Positions 48,991-58,842 of a DNA stretch of 64,000 nt are shown in pieces. The translations under genes were made by a program, and so were the position numbers. Under the pieces are notes generated by a model. That model was not told where the DNA came from and did not search any database. It saw only the letters and a program-made list of their open reading frames with translations. Origin of the DNA: Ascidia mentula (Eukaryota; Chordata; Ascidiacea; Phlebobranchia; Ascidiidae); assembly GCA_947561715.1 (NCBI GenBank), contig OX387198.1, positions 16,430,001 to 16,494,000 on the forward strand, read 5' to 3'. Positions within the stretch are counted from its first letter, which is position 1, and every line of letters begins with the position of its first letter.

Positions 48991-50042
48991 GGTTTTTGAA
49001 ACGTTTTTACGAAATTTTTGCCCGATTTGGTCAAAAAAACTTCGTTCCTTACTTCAACGCCTAAAAGTCGTGACGTAATAACCTACTTACAAATGCATGG
49101 CAGCTATGATGATCAGTTAGATATATTTGCTAACAAAATTTGTGATCGAGAACAATCAAAGCAAGCAAAACTAACACGCGATGCAGTCAGTGGAAAAAAA
49201 TTGCGTTTCAAACGTCGATTTCTTTCCGTTAACTTCTGAACTCCACAAGAAACAACAAGATTATCAACAGAAACAGGTGGCGATGACCAAAGAAGACGAA
49301 GAACAATATTTTAACTACTGCTCCGAGGCTATGTTCCGAATCCATATTCTAGAACTTCGACTGAACAGGTTGTGTCCAGTATTATTACAGAACACAGTGA
49401 TTGATAACCGCTAATAAAAAGCAGATCCGGATGATCACAAGCAACAAAGTATATAGCAGACGTTTTGTTGTCAAATTACGTTTTGTAGCAGCATAATTAT
49501 TGAGGTTTTTTTAGGGACCTCTTGATGATGATTCATGGTAGTGTATAAAGTTTGAGCTGTGTCGCCTTATTTGGAATTGTGAATTTAAATAAAAAAAAAC
49601 ATTTTTTCCATTACGTTGTTCGTAAAATATGGAAAGCGTTAAAAATGGTTAAAATCGTTACTGGCCAGTACGGGGCTCGAACCCGCGACATTCGCGTTAT
49701 TAGCACGACGCTCTAACCAACTGAGCTAACCGGCCGGACGCTCGTCGTCACCAAATGCGCAAGGTTGTTTGAGTTTACGTATGTAACGCCTTCCGCTTTG
49801 CTGATGAATGGTAAATACGTAATGTGTAATGTGAACAAATGTTTTTTTGCAGACATAAGCAGATGGCGCCGCACAAATACATGCAATTGGAACAAAAACT
49901 GAGACAAGATCCAAGGCTATCGCTTTATTTCTAATTCCTTTATCGTTTTTTGAAGCGAAATGTTTTTTGTAGACTGTTCACTGTTGTAATAAATAAATAT
50001 TTGTATGATGGTCGTACTGAAATGTTCAAAGATATTTTTGTG
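48991..50042 (+). pseudogene. DRC7 tail, copy C (last two exons only)
   Basis: Penultimate exon homologue about 49229-49368 and last exon 49853-49934, both still readable (KQQDYQQKQVAMTKEDEEQY; HKYMQLEQKLRQDPRL). The acceptor of the first is TTTCCG instead of CAG/TAG, and its donor is GTTGTG rather than GTGAGT. No upstream DRC7 exons precede it. It follows copy B in tandem, and homology stops at about 50042. Confidence 0.75.
49663..49735 (-). tRNA. tRNA-Ile-AAT: tRNA-Ile (AAT), in DRC7 tail copy C
   Basis: Intact 73-nt copy. The trailing sequence has T-rich words (ATTTTAACC) that could terminate pol III. Confidence 0.9.
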
Positions 50043-51293
50043 TCGTTAGTAGCTAAATGCACTTTCACATGAACCTTGGATATATTAGTGCCTAGTTTTC
50101 ATGTCTTCAACAATTCATACAAAAGAAGAGGTCGCATAAAAACAGGGATTATTACTAAAATATTTGTGCAATGCCGTGCAATGTTTATGTACCTGGCTTT
50201 TCAGTGGAATTGTACTAAAAAAGGTTATTTTATTCCCTGTAATGTTTGCTTTAAGTATTACAAGAATGTTTCTCACTGAGATCAACTTGATTCAGCGAAG
50301 ATCCAATAACCTAACCTGAAATCCAAAGTGACACGAATGGCGCTCGGGCTGGCTTAATCGACCGTTAAAGCGGATATTAGCTGGATATTATTGTTTAGTG
50401 AGGTCGCTTGTAGCAATAAACCTCATGTGAGTCTGTGACGTCGGTCAAGAACACCAATCGCGTCATTTATACTGATGATGACATAAGTTTTTGTCGAAAC
50501 GTCTTATTTTAAAATGATAGTGTTTATAACAATATGGGCCAGTCTCTTTATACTCAGAAGAACGAAAAAGTTTTTTAAAATGGCTATCCGCAGTGACGTA
50601 TCCACAACGTGATCAATTTCAAACGCAGAAGATGAAACAAAGCGTAGCGGCGGTTACGCCTGACAGTGTTTGTCTGTTACGCCCACCGCTTGTAATCGTC
50701 TTCCACACATTTTAGTTGAGCGCATGGGACTTGTCGTAGACTGCAGTGCATAGTAAGTAAGGCACGTATGGAATCTGAGGCCCATGCATGAAAGCTTGTA
50801 GAATAAAACTGGTTTAAATCGGCTAAAAGAAAGGACGAAATTTTTTTCAGACTGGTTTTAAAGCCAGCACTTTATAACAATACAATTAGCAAAATGCAAC
50901 TGTTAAAATTCGAACCGCAAAACAATAATTTTTAGTGAACGCTCAGTATATGCCTAGTTGATAATCAACGTCTGTTTCTCTTGGTTGTTAATGCTTTTAT
51001 GATTCGTGTGGGTGATGTAAAAGCAACACAGAGACAAGCTATAATTCTTTGCTACAATGCTAGTTGCGGAAGTACGTGACAAATTATTGTAACGTCACAC
51101 CCAACACAGTTGGCATATCACGAAGTTGCAACAAGTGCAGCTTACCGCGGAAACAGTGTTAAGAGCCTCAGTAACGTACAAATAGCCCCATGTTTCAGAT
51201 ACAACCACATTATTTTATTGTCACGATCTTTCAAAATTCAGCTTTTGTATGAATACTGAAATGGAAACCTCAATTTTTCTGTTGCAGATAAAC
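50043..51293. other. Non-coding region before the P450 gene
   Basis: No exon, tRNA or element clearly recognised. It includes the P450 upstream region. A possible 5'UTR intron acceptor (CTGTTGCAG) lies eight bases before the chosen ATG. Confidence 0.5.
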
Positions 51294-54119
51294 ATGATTG
51301 AATATCTGAGTTTCAATGGTGCTACTGCGTTTTTTGCTGTTGCATTGGGCCTTTTGTATTGGTATCGCAGACCTAAAAACATGCCACCTGGTCCCAGGGG
51401 AATACCTTTGTTAGGAGTTATCCCCTTTCGCGGTTCACATTTTGCAAATAAACTTGCGAAGTGGGGAAAGACATACGGTCCCATCATGTCGGTACGGTTT
51501 GGTCGACAGGATTGGATTGTTCTCAACAACTACGATGCCATAAACGAGGTAAAGTGCTCACAACTGTAGTGGTTCAAATCGGATGAAAACTTGTTTATTT
51601 TTCAGGCCTTGGTAAAGTGCCACGAATCCTTTTCTGGACGACCTAAAGTGCCGGTGATCGAAGTAATTTCACGTGGAAACGGAGTAATTCTCACCGATGG
51701 AAAGAAATGGAAAGCTCAACGAAAGTTTGGACTGATGACGCTTCGAGAGTAAGAATGTATTGTTGTAAAATAGGATATGCCTAAATGCATCAGTACGCTT
51801 TATGGTAAATCATGATAAAATATTTTCATGTATATGTTTTTATACCTTTATCATGAACACATAGGACAACTGTTATTCATGATAAAGGTATTAAAGGACA
51901 AATTATAGTGTATCAAAATTTCACCTCCAAGGAATTTATGTCATGGTTAAAACTAAAGTAAAAACACAGAATGTAAAAAAAACATTGATTTTGATTCGTT
52001 TTGAACACATTAAGTTGGTATTAAACGCAGCAAATTAATAACACTCACATAAACATTATACATAAAATGTTCAGTTTCGGAATGGGAAAACACAGCATGG
52101 AGGTTCGTGTTTTGGAAGAAGTCGAATATATGAACGAAGAAATAAGAAAACATCAAGGAAATCCATTTTTTATTAAAGTAAACAATTCTCAATGGTTTAT
52201 TCACGTATAAACTAAAGTTACGCCAACCAAAATAATTCGATCTTGGCAATAATTTAGAAACATAACTTTTACATTCCAGGAAATTTTGGAGAATACTGTT
52301 TCAAACGTGATATGCAAGGTTGTATTTGGAGTACGCTTCCACTATAACGACCCATGGTTTACAACTTTATTGCACATCATACAAAAATGGTGGGTAGCAT
52401 CGAGTAGAAGAAAATTTAATGTTCTTGATTTATTTGACCTCGAGTATTCGACTTTATTTTGAATTTCCAATATGCACAATTATTTACAGGTTGACAGACC
52501 CGAAAATGAGCGGTGTAATGGGTACCTTTGCATTTGCACCATGGTTGCAGTACATTCCACCTTTTTCCTGGTATATGAACAAACTTGTGGAGGACATCGC
52601 TTTTGAGACAAGTTAGTCGTATACTTTTGGGCCAAAAATGTTGGTTCCTGGGCATTCGAAATTCATGATAACAAGAGAGTTTTTTTCTGAGACTTCAGCG
52701 GTGGTTGTTTTAGTTGAATTTTGAAATAGTTGAAAAGACAAAAGCAAAACCAAAAATTACCACCATGTTACAAAACGTGGTTTTTTGGTATCATGCAATG
52801 TTGCAAAAAAATCCCTCTGGCAGAGGATGAAAAGGGCATGGTTAATTTTGATTTTACCGCAAATTTTACTATCATGGCGGCACAAAACTCTTTCGCAAGA
52901 ACGAATTTGTATTTAATTCAATGCAGGTGAATTTGAAAAGAAAGTGAAAGAGCACGAGGAAAATTTCCAGAAAGATGAGTTGCGTGATTTTATCGACGCT
53001 TTTCTTGTGGAGATGCGAGAGGGCAAGGATACTTTTACTGTGAGAATTTACACTTTGCTTTTGAAGTACTTGAATACGAGCCTCACTTAACAAATTGCTG
53101 CAAACTGGCTTTTTTGCAGCTTATGCAGCTGCTTCACTACATACGAGACTTGTTTGTGGCCGGCACTGAAACAACATCAAGTTCTCTTGCTTGGGCTGTT
53201 CTTTGTCTTGTTCATTATCCAGAAACACAGAAAAAGTTGTACAAAGAAATCATCAATGTTATTGGTACAGTTTACTCGTCAATTAATTATATGTTTACAT
53301 TTCTCAACGTATTTGAATTTACGCTGGCACGTCAATGCCATGTTTTCTTTAAATCACAAACAATTACAACTTTGTTCATATTTCCATGAATGCAAACGTT
53401 GCTATGTAACGTAAAATTACGTTACAGGTAGCATTTCATGTAAGTTATTTTGAATTTAGTGGTTTAAAGAAAACATGGCATTGACGTATTCCCTGCTGTG
53501 CAGAGGAGTGCAACAGATTGAAAATCTAATTGAACATTTCCAATTGTCCTAATAATTGTTGTGGCGCAGGAGAAAGTGTAAAACCTTCCATGTCATTGAA
53601 AGGCGACACGCCTTACGTATCTGCATTCATACAAGAACTTCAGAGATACCGTACGTTGCTTCCTTTAAGCGTACCTCATTCAACATCGAATAATACGAAC
53701 GTGGGAGAATTTCACATTCCGAAAGGCACTACAGTAAGATCGCATCCTAATAAACTTAAAAGCCATAATTCTATCCATGAAAACTACAGTCATCAATTCC
53801 ATTGCAGGTTATTCCGAATATCTGGGCTGTTCATAACGACCCAAACCTTTGGGACGAACCGGAAAAGTTCAAACCAGAGCGGCACTTGGACGCCGACGGT
53901 CGATTCGTCAAATCAAATTACGTCATACCGTTTTCAGTAGGACCACGACATTGCCTCGGAAAACTTTTGGCTCAAATTGAACTTTTTGCATTTTTGATTT
54001 CAATGGTTCAAAACTTCGAATTTTCATCGGCACCTGGAAATCTTCCTGATATTGATAAAGGCTCCAAAGGAACTGTGTTCTCACCGTATGCTTATGAAAT
54101 TGTAGCCAATGAAAGATAA
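51294..54119 (+). CDS. Cytochrome P450, CYP2-like
   Basis: Nine exons: 51294-51548, 51606-51748, 52075-52177, 52280-52389, 52490-52611, 52927-53039, 53120-53264, 53570-53733, 53808-54119. All have GT-AG introns and matching phases, and give 488 residues, a normal P450 length. An N-terminal membrane anchor ([12 protein letters not shown]) precedes the proline hinge [11 protein letters not shown]. The C helix (WKAQRKFG), I-helix AGTETTSS, ExxR (ELQR) and haem loop [10 protein letters not shown] with the axial Cys are all present. Exon 3 starts [12 protein letters not shown], as in vertebrate CYP2 exon 3. CYP2 enzymes are ER monooxygenases using NADPH-P450 reductase; the substrate cannot be told. 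I chose ATG 51294 because a likely acceptor precedes it; an in-frame ATG lies at 51249. AATAAA at 54428. It separates DRC7 tail copies C and D. It looks functional. Confidence 0.92.
51842..51891. repeat. Hairpin in P450 intron 2
   Basis: ATACCTTTATCATGAA and TTCATGATAAAGGTAT are exact complements around a 19-nt loop. Confidence 0.65.
53330..53486. mobile_element. Foldback element in P450 intron 7
   Basis: About 28-bp inverted ends (CGTCAATGCCATGTTTTC ... GAAAACATGGCATTGACG) bound 157 bp with a second palindrome inside (TGTAACGTAAAATTACGTTA, about 53405-53426). No coding. A small non-autonomous element is likely. Confidence 0.65.
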
Positions 54120-54665
54120 TTGTAAATATAAGTTTGGGAATTCCAAACATCTAATTGTGTAATACAAAGTTTCCGCTATGTGGCTTGAGTTATTTTATGA
54201 TTCAATTTGTTGTTTGCTGCATATTATTTCAATTTTTAGTGCATGGTGCAGAAATGAGCATTATTTAAAGAATTTCTTTATGCGGCAAACCTCATTAAAA
54301 ACTGTGGGTTTTTAAATTGTCGTTGTACAACGCTTCGGTCAATTCGTTTGTAAAGTAATTCTTAGTCAGTGATTTTGTTTCAATCTACGAAATATATTTG
54401 TTGTTTTCATTTTCCGCTTTGCAATCAAATAAAAGTTTTTAATGGCTTGTCTGATATCTACAACAAATTGAGCGCATTTCGCCAATATCAAGGGCGACGA
54501 TTTGGCAGATGAGGAACTTCATTCAAGAACGTTTTAACAATGCTATTAGCACAATGGGTTAAATCTGTTGGCCATTAAAGCTGCGAAACAACAAAAAGGT
54601 TTGCAAAGACCCGAAATGTCATCTTATTTTACTTATCGACAAATTTGTTAGTATTTTGTTTGCAG
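54120..54665. other. P450 3' flank
   Basis: 3'UTR with a polyadenylation signal at 54428-54433, then sequence with no recognised feature. Confidence 0.5.
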
Positions 54666-54750
54666 GTTGTCCCGAATACCAGGGCAGTTCACAACGACCG
54701 CAACTTATGGGACGAATAGCGAAGGAACAGCAAACGTAAACCAACCAAAA
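54666..54750 (+). pseudogene. P450 exon 9 fragment
   Basis: After a TTTGCAG acceptor-like sequence, the frame VVPNTRAVHNDRNLWDE aligns with [16 protein letters not shown] of the intact gene at 53808. It then meets a TAG. It is a partial tandem duplicate of the last exon. Nothing else of the gene is nearby. Confidence 0.75.
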
Positions 54751-54885
54751 CTGTTGTGCAAATGGGGATTACGAAGCAAAAACATATTTTTGGGATTTCC
54801 TCAAACAATTTCCGACAAAGAAATTAAAATTTTTATTTACCATAGTTTCAGAAGTCACATAAAAATTGCAAGATATTTCTTGCAG

Positions 54886-55395
54886 CGTGCCTCAGGGCTC
54901 AACTATTGGTCCGCTACTGTTTCCCATTTACATAAATGATAACGCAGTAATATTTCATGCAATGGCATGATTGCCCCACTGCGCAGGTCCTTGCTTGGCG
55001 ATCACAGCTATCGCGATCATTAGGTTTGCAGGCTTGGCAACCCAGGCATTGCAGCCAGCTGGATCAGCCACTTTTTTCCGACAAGTCGGAGCAAGATTTG
55101 AAAAATCAAGCTCCCGGTGAGGTTTGAACTCACGACCCTGGGCTAACCAGGCCCAACGCTCTACCAACTGAGCTAAGTGGTTTCACGGGGTATACTGTGG
55201 CCAAGGTACACTGGTGCGCAAACGCACAACTTGCCAGGCAACCTTCACATATACGTAGGGGATCTCTACCACCGTATCAGATAACGCAGTAATATTCCAT
55301 ACAATGGCATGATTGGCAGGATCGCCCCACTGCGCATAAATGATCTGCCAAATTAAAGCTCCTTCAACACAACATTTTTTGCAGATGATACACGT
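54886..55395 (+). mobile_element. Non-LTR retrotransposon (LINE) RT fragment, interrupted
   Basis: Two pieces, 54886-54940 and 55345-55395, encode SVPQGSTIGPLLFPIYIND and, after an in-frame stop three codons further on, FFADDT. These are hallmarks of jockey/CR1-type reverse transcriptases around the catalytic ADD. Another element sits between them, flanked by a duplicated CATAAATGAT. The fragment is joined directly to a truncated tRNA-Ile copy at 55402. Confidence 0.75.
54941..55334 (-). mobile_element. tRNA-derived SINE-like element with terminal direct repeats
   Basis: 394 bp inserted in the LINE with a perfect 10-bp target duplication CATAAATGAT (54931-54940, 55335-55344). On the minus strand about 55185-55112 is tRNA-like, with A box TAGCTCAGTTGG and B box AGTTCAAACC, but its acceptor ends do not pair. 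Both ends carry a related sequence of about 45-55 bp (CAGTGGGGC, CAATCATGCCATTG, AATATTACTGCG) in direct orientation, which is not usual for a SINE. Confidence 0.7.
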
Positions 55396-55401
55396 CTGTG
55401 A

Positions 55402-55467
55402 ACGGGGCTGGAACCCGCGACATTCGCGTTATTAGCACGACGCTCTAACCAACTGAGCTAACCGGCC
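55402..55467 (-). pseudogene. Truncated tRNA-Ile copy (DRC7 tail D)
   Basis: Matches the tRNA-Ile family but lacks the 3' acceptor strand and has a changed T loop (TTCCAGC). Its 3' end is replaced by LINE sequence. Confidence 0.75.
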
Positions 55468-55588
55468 GGACGGCCGTAAACACCGAACCCGTGAAATTGC
55501 TTGAGTTTATGTATGTAACCCCTTGATTTTTTCCTGTTTCTTGATAAATACTTAATAATGTGTAATGCGAACAAAGGTTTTTTTGCAG

Positions 55589-55686
55589 ACATAAGCAGAT
55601 GGCGCCGCACAAATACATGCAATTGGAACAGAAACTCCAATTTTTGAACAGAAAGACAAGATCCAAGGCTATCGCTTTATTTCTAA
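55589..55686 (+). pseudogene. DRC7 tail, copy D (last exon only)
   Basis: HKQMAPHKYMQLEQKL is kept after a TTTTGCAG acceptor. An insertion of about 16 bp then shifts the frame away from RQDPRL. No penultimate exon precedes it, because the LINE junction cuts it off. Confidence 0.7.
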
Positions 55687-56243
55687 TTCCTTCATCGTTT
55701 TTTGAAGCGAAATGTTTTTTGTAGACTGTTCACTGTTGTAATGAATAAATATTTTTGTAACGGTCGTGCTAAAATGTTCAGAGATATTTTTGTGTTGCAA
55801 TCTAAAAACAACTCGACTGTGATTGTTTTTTAGTCATATAATTCACCACCGAGCGTGATCAAGTTCAAGATATTGCTACAAGACTGAACATTATTGTTCA
55901 AATATGTTTTTTAATTTAAGCAGCGACTGTTTATGACGTACTTATCTCTCTTCTATGTAAACATATCTTTGTAAACAATATATGACATGACCGGATATAA
56001 CCGCACGAAAGCATAAAAATGTGTATATTGTATTATGTTTGGTCTTCAACACAAAACTAGGCAGTGGAACACCATAGTTGTCACATAAAACCGGATCGCC
56101 AATCAGGCACGAAAAATATCCCAACGTTATTGTGGCAGTGTTTTATAAGCAACTGCATATTGGTCTTTATCTCGTTGCAACGAAAAGCACACATATGGGA
56201 AAAAAGAGTAAAAGTAATAAAATGTTCATTCCCAATAAAAGCT

Positions 56244-56316
56244 GGCCAGTACGGGGCTCGAACCCGCGACATTCGCGTTATTAGCACGACGCTCTTACCA
56301 ACTGAGCTAACCGGCC
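56244..56316 (-). tRNA. tRNA-Ile-AAT: tRNA-Ile (AAT), downstream of DRC7 tail D
   Basis: 73-nt copy with one D-loop change (GGTAAGAGC for GGTTAGAGC). All stems are paired and TTTT follows. Confidence 0.85.
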
Positions 56317-56487
56317 GGACGACCGTCATCACCAAACACGTGAAAACCTTGTACGAGTAGCTGCAGGGCAGCACACGGCTTGATAAAAATTTTTACCTCT
56401 GTTTGTGTGCCTTTGTTTGCACCTTTGTGTTCAAGCATTTTTTTACATATATTGCCTTTCAACAAAAGGAGAATTCTTACTTTACAA

Positions 56488-56537
56488 ACATAAAGGCCGG
56501 TAGCGGCGCACAACTGGAACAGAAACTGAAGTAAAGG
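56488..56537 (+). pseudogene. Relic of DRC7 final exon
   Basis: ACATAAAGGCCGGTAGCGGC ... GGAACAGAAACTGAAG, beyond a tRNA-Ile, as at 10513, 48627 and 61311. Confidence 0.5.
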
Positions 56538-56837
56538 CAGAAATTTGGAATCGTCACAAGGCTAAATAATTTGATAAAATATATTTAAAAGATCATCTTG
56601 TTTTTACAAAACGTAGCAACACAGAGGGTAAAACGTTTTATTTCTCTGTCGTCCTTATCTTCGGTTACACCTCGATGGCAACCCTGTTTGTTGGTCAGTT
56701 TGTTAAATATTCGCTCATTTGCCCGATTTGACATCAACATTTCGAAAACAAAAAAATTTTAACCAGGTTCAAAATGCCAGCAATTCGTGGAAAATATGAA
56801 TTCGTGGAAATAAGGTTGGTATGGTTTTTCAAACGTT

Positions 56838-57880
56838 TTTAAGAGATTTTTGCCCGATTTGGTCAAAAAACTTCGTTTCTTACTTCAACGCCTAAAAGTC
56901 GTGACGTAATAACCTACTTACAAAAGCATGGCAGCCATAATGATCAGTTAGATATATTTGCAAACAAAATTTGTGGTCGAGAACAATCTAACCAAGCAAA
57001 ACTAACACGCGATGCAGTCAGTGGAAAAAATATCGTTTCAAACGTCGACTTCTTTCCGGAAACTTCTGAACTCCACAAGAAACAACAAGATTATCAACAG
57101 AAACAGGTGGCGATGACCAAAGAAGACGAAGAACAATATTTTAACTACTGCTCCGAGGCTATGTTCCGAATCCGTATTCTAGAACTTCGACTGAACAGGT
57201 GAGTCCAGTATTATTACAGAACACAGTGATTGATAACCGCTAATAAAAAGCAGATCCGGTTGATCACAAGCAAGAAAGTATATAGCAGACGTTTTGTTGT
57301 TAAGTTACGTTTTGTAGCAGCATTATTATTGAGGAATTTTTTAGGGAACTCTTGATGATGATTCATGGTAGTGTATAAAGTTTGAGCTGTGTCGCCTTAT
57401 TTGGAATTGTGAATTTAAATAAAAAAAAACATTTCTTCCATTACGTTGTTCGTAAAATATGGAAAGCGTTAAAAATGGTTAAAATCGTTACTGGCCAGTA
57501 CGGGGCTCGAACCGCGACATTCGCGTTATTAGCACGACGCTCTAACCAACTGAGCTAACCGGCCGGACGCTTGTCATCACCAAATGCGTAAGGTTGTTTG
57601 AGTTTACGTATGTAACGCCTTCCGCTTTGCTGATGAATGGCAAATACGTAATGCGTATTGCGAACAAATGTTTTTTTGCAGACACAAGCAGATGGCGCCG
57701 CACAAATACATGCAATTGGAACAAAAACTGAGACAAGATCCAAGGTTATCGCTTTATTTCTAATTCCTTTATTGTTTTTTAAAGCGAAAAGTTTTTTGTA
57801 GACTGTTCACTGTTGTAATGAATAAATATTTTTATGATGGTCGTGCTAAAATGTTCAAAGATGTAATTCACCGCCGTGCG
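56838..57880 (+). pseudogene. DRC7 tail, copy E (last two exons only)
   Basis: Penultimate exon homologue about 57059-57198 (donor GTGAGT kept) and last exon 57682-57763, both open. The acceptor before the first is TTTCCG, the same loss as in copy C, so C and E share a defective ancestor. It directly follows copy D. Confidence 0.75.
57493..57564 (-). pseudogene. tRNA-Ile copy with T-arm deletion (DRC7 tail E)
   Basis: 72 nt: one C is missing from the T stem, giving CGCGGTTCGAGCC. The rest is intact. Probably inactive. Confidence 0.7.
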
Positions 57881-58842
57881 CGATCAAGTTTAAGATATTG
57901 CTACAAGTCTGAAAATTATTGCTTAAATATGTTTTGCAATTTAATGGCATTTTTCAAACATATTTTGGAATACCGATAACACTAACTTATCCTACTTTGA
58001 GTGAAACCGGCAATCCATGTAATACTACATGGTAAGCAAAGCTCAGTTTTGCAGAGTGTGTGCTATAACATCGTGCGCAGACAACGTGCAAAATAATCGT
58101 TGACAAAAATTACAACAAACGTTAATCGACGCAAACAACATCGGTAAATATGGTTGCTGGCATGTTTACAAGTTGCGGTGACAAAAAAATTTTCGAGCAA
58201 TGGATGGCAAGATTTATGACTTAAACTTTTATGGAAGTGAAATGTTGTGTGTGAGGCATGTTGTCAGTTAAAAGTTATCTTTTATGCCATTTACACTTTA
58301 TAAAGTTTTAACGGCAGCGACAGTGCGGTATTTTATTATAAAGTATGTAGATATATCAATTTTCTCCGTGAGGTTTCACCTATTTTGGTTCCCAACGAAT
58401 GAAGCTGATTGTAAAGTCACCACAAAGTGGAAGTCTTTGCTTGGCCGTTTGGTCAGCAAAGTCGTCTGAAAGTCACACCAGCTGCACTGATGGGACCTTT
58501 TAGGTCGAAACAGTGGCCATCTGTCTGCAGCTTACACAATTATATCAATTTCGCCTAAACGGCTTCGTCAATTTCTGTACAGAATAGAATAAAAACACGA
58601 ATATGAAAAGGTCAATATTCATTTCTGGGTAAAATTTACGCAACTCCAAAACCAAGACGTTCGTTTTTGTTCATTGTTCTTTGTGTGCTGGGGGTGACAG
58701 TAACCCTTCTATGTTTAACCTTATCTTTTTCTTTTTTGGACCCTAACGATCCTCCTTTTTATCGAAGTATATTTGTCATGAGTAAGCAAGCTGTCTCGTT
58801 TTTGCCTACGGAAATAAACGTTTTCATACCGCCAATTTAATC
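57881..58842. other. Region between DRC7 tail E and the MAM gene
   Basis: No gene. It contains a half MITE at 58441-58537. The rest is AT-rich and includes the MAM gene's upstream region. No regulatory motif assigned. Confidence 0.5.
58441..58537. mobile_element. Half of an AGCTGCAGACAG-family MITE
   Basis: Matches the middle and right arm of the element at 46321 (GTTTGGTCAGCAAAGTCGTC ... GGCCATCTGTCTGCAGC). The left arm is missing. Confidence 0.7.

Noticed and set aside
51749-52279. P450 exon 3 appeared to be missing
   Set aside because: A phase-matched exon was found at 52075-52177 ([12 protein letters not shown]), completing the gene.
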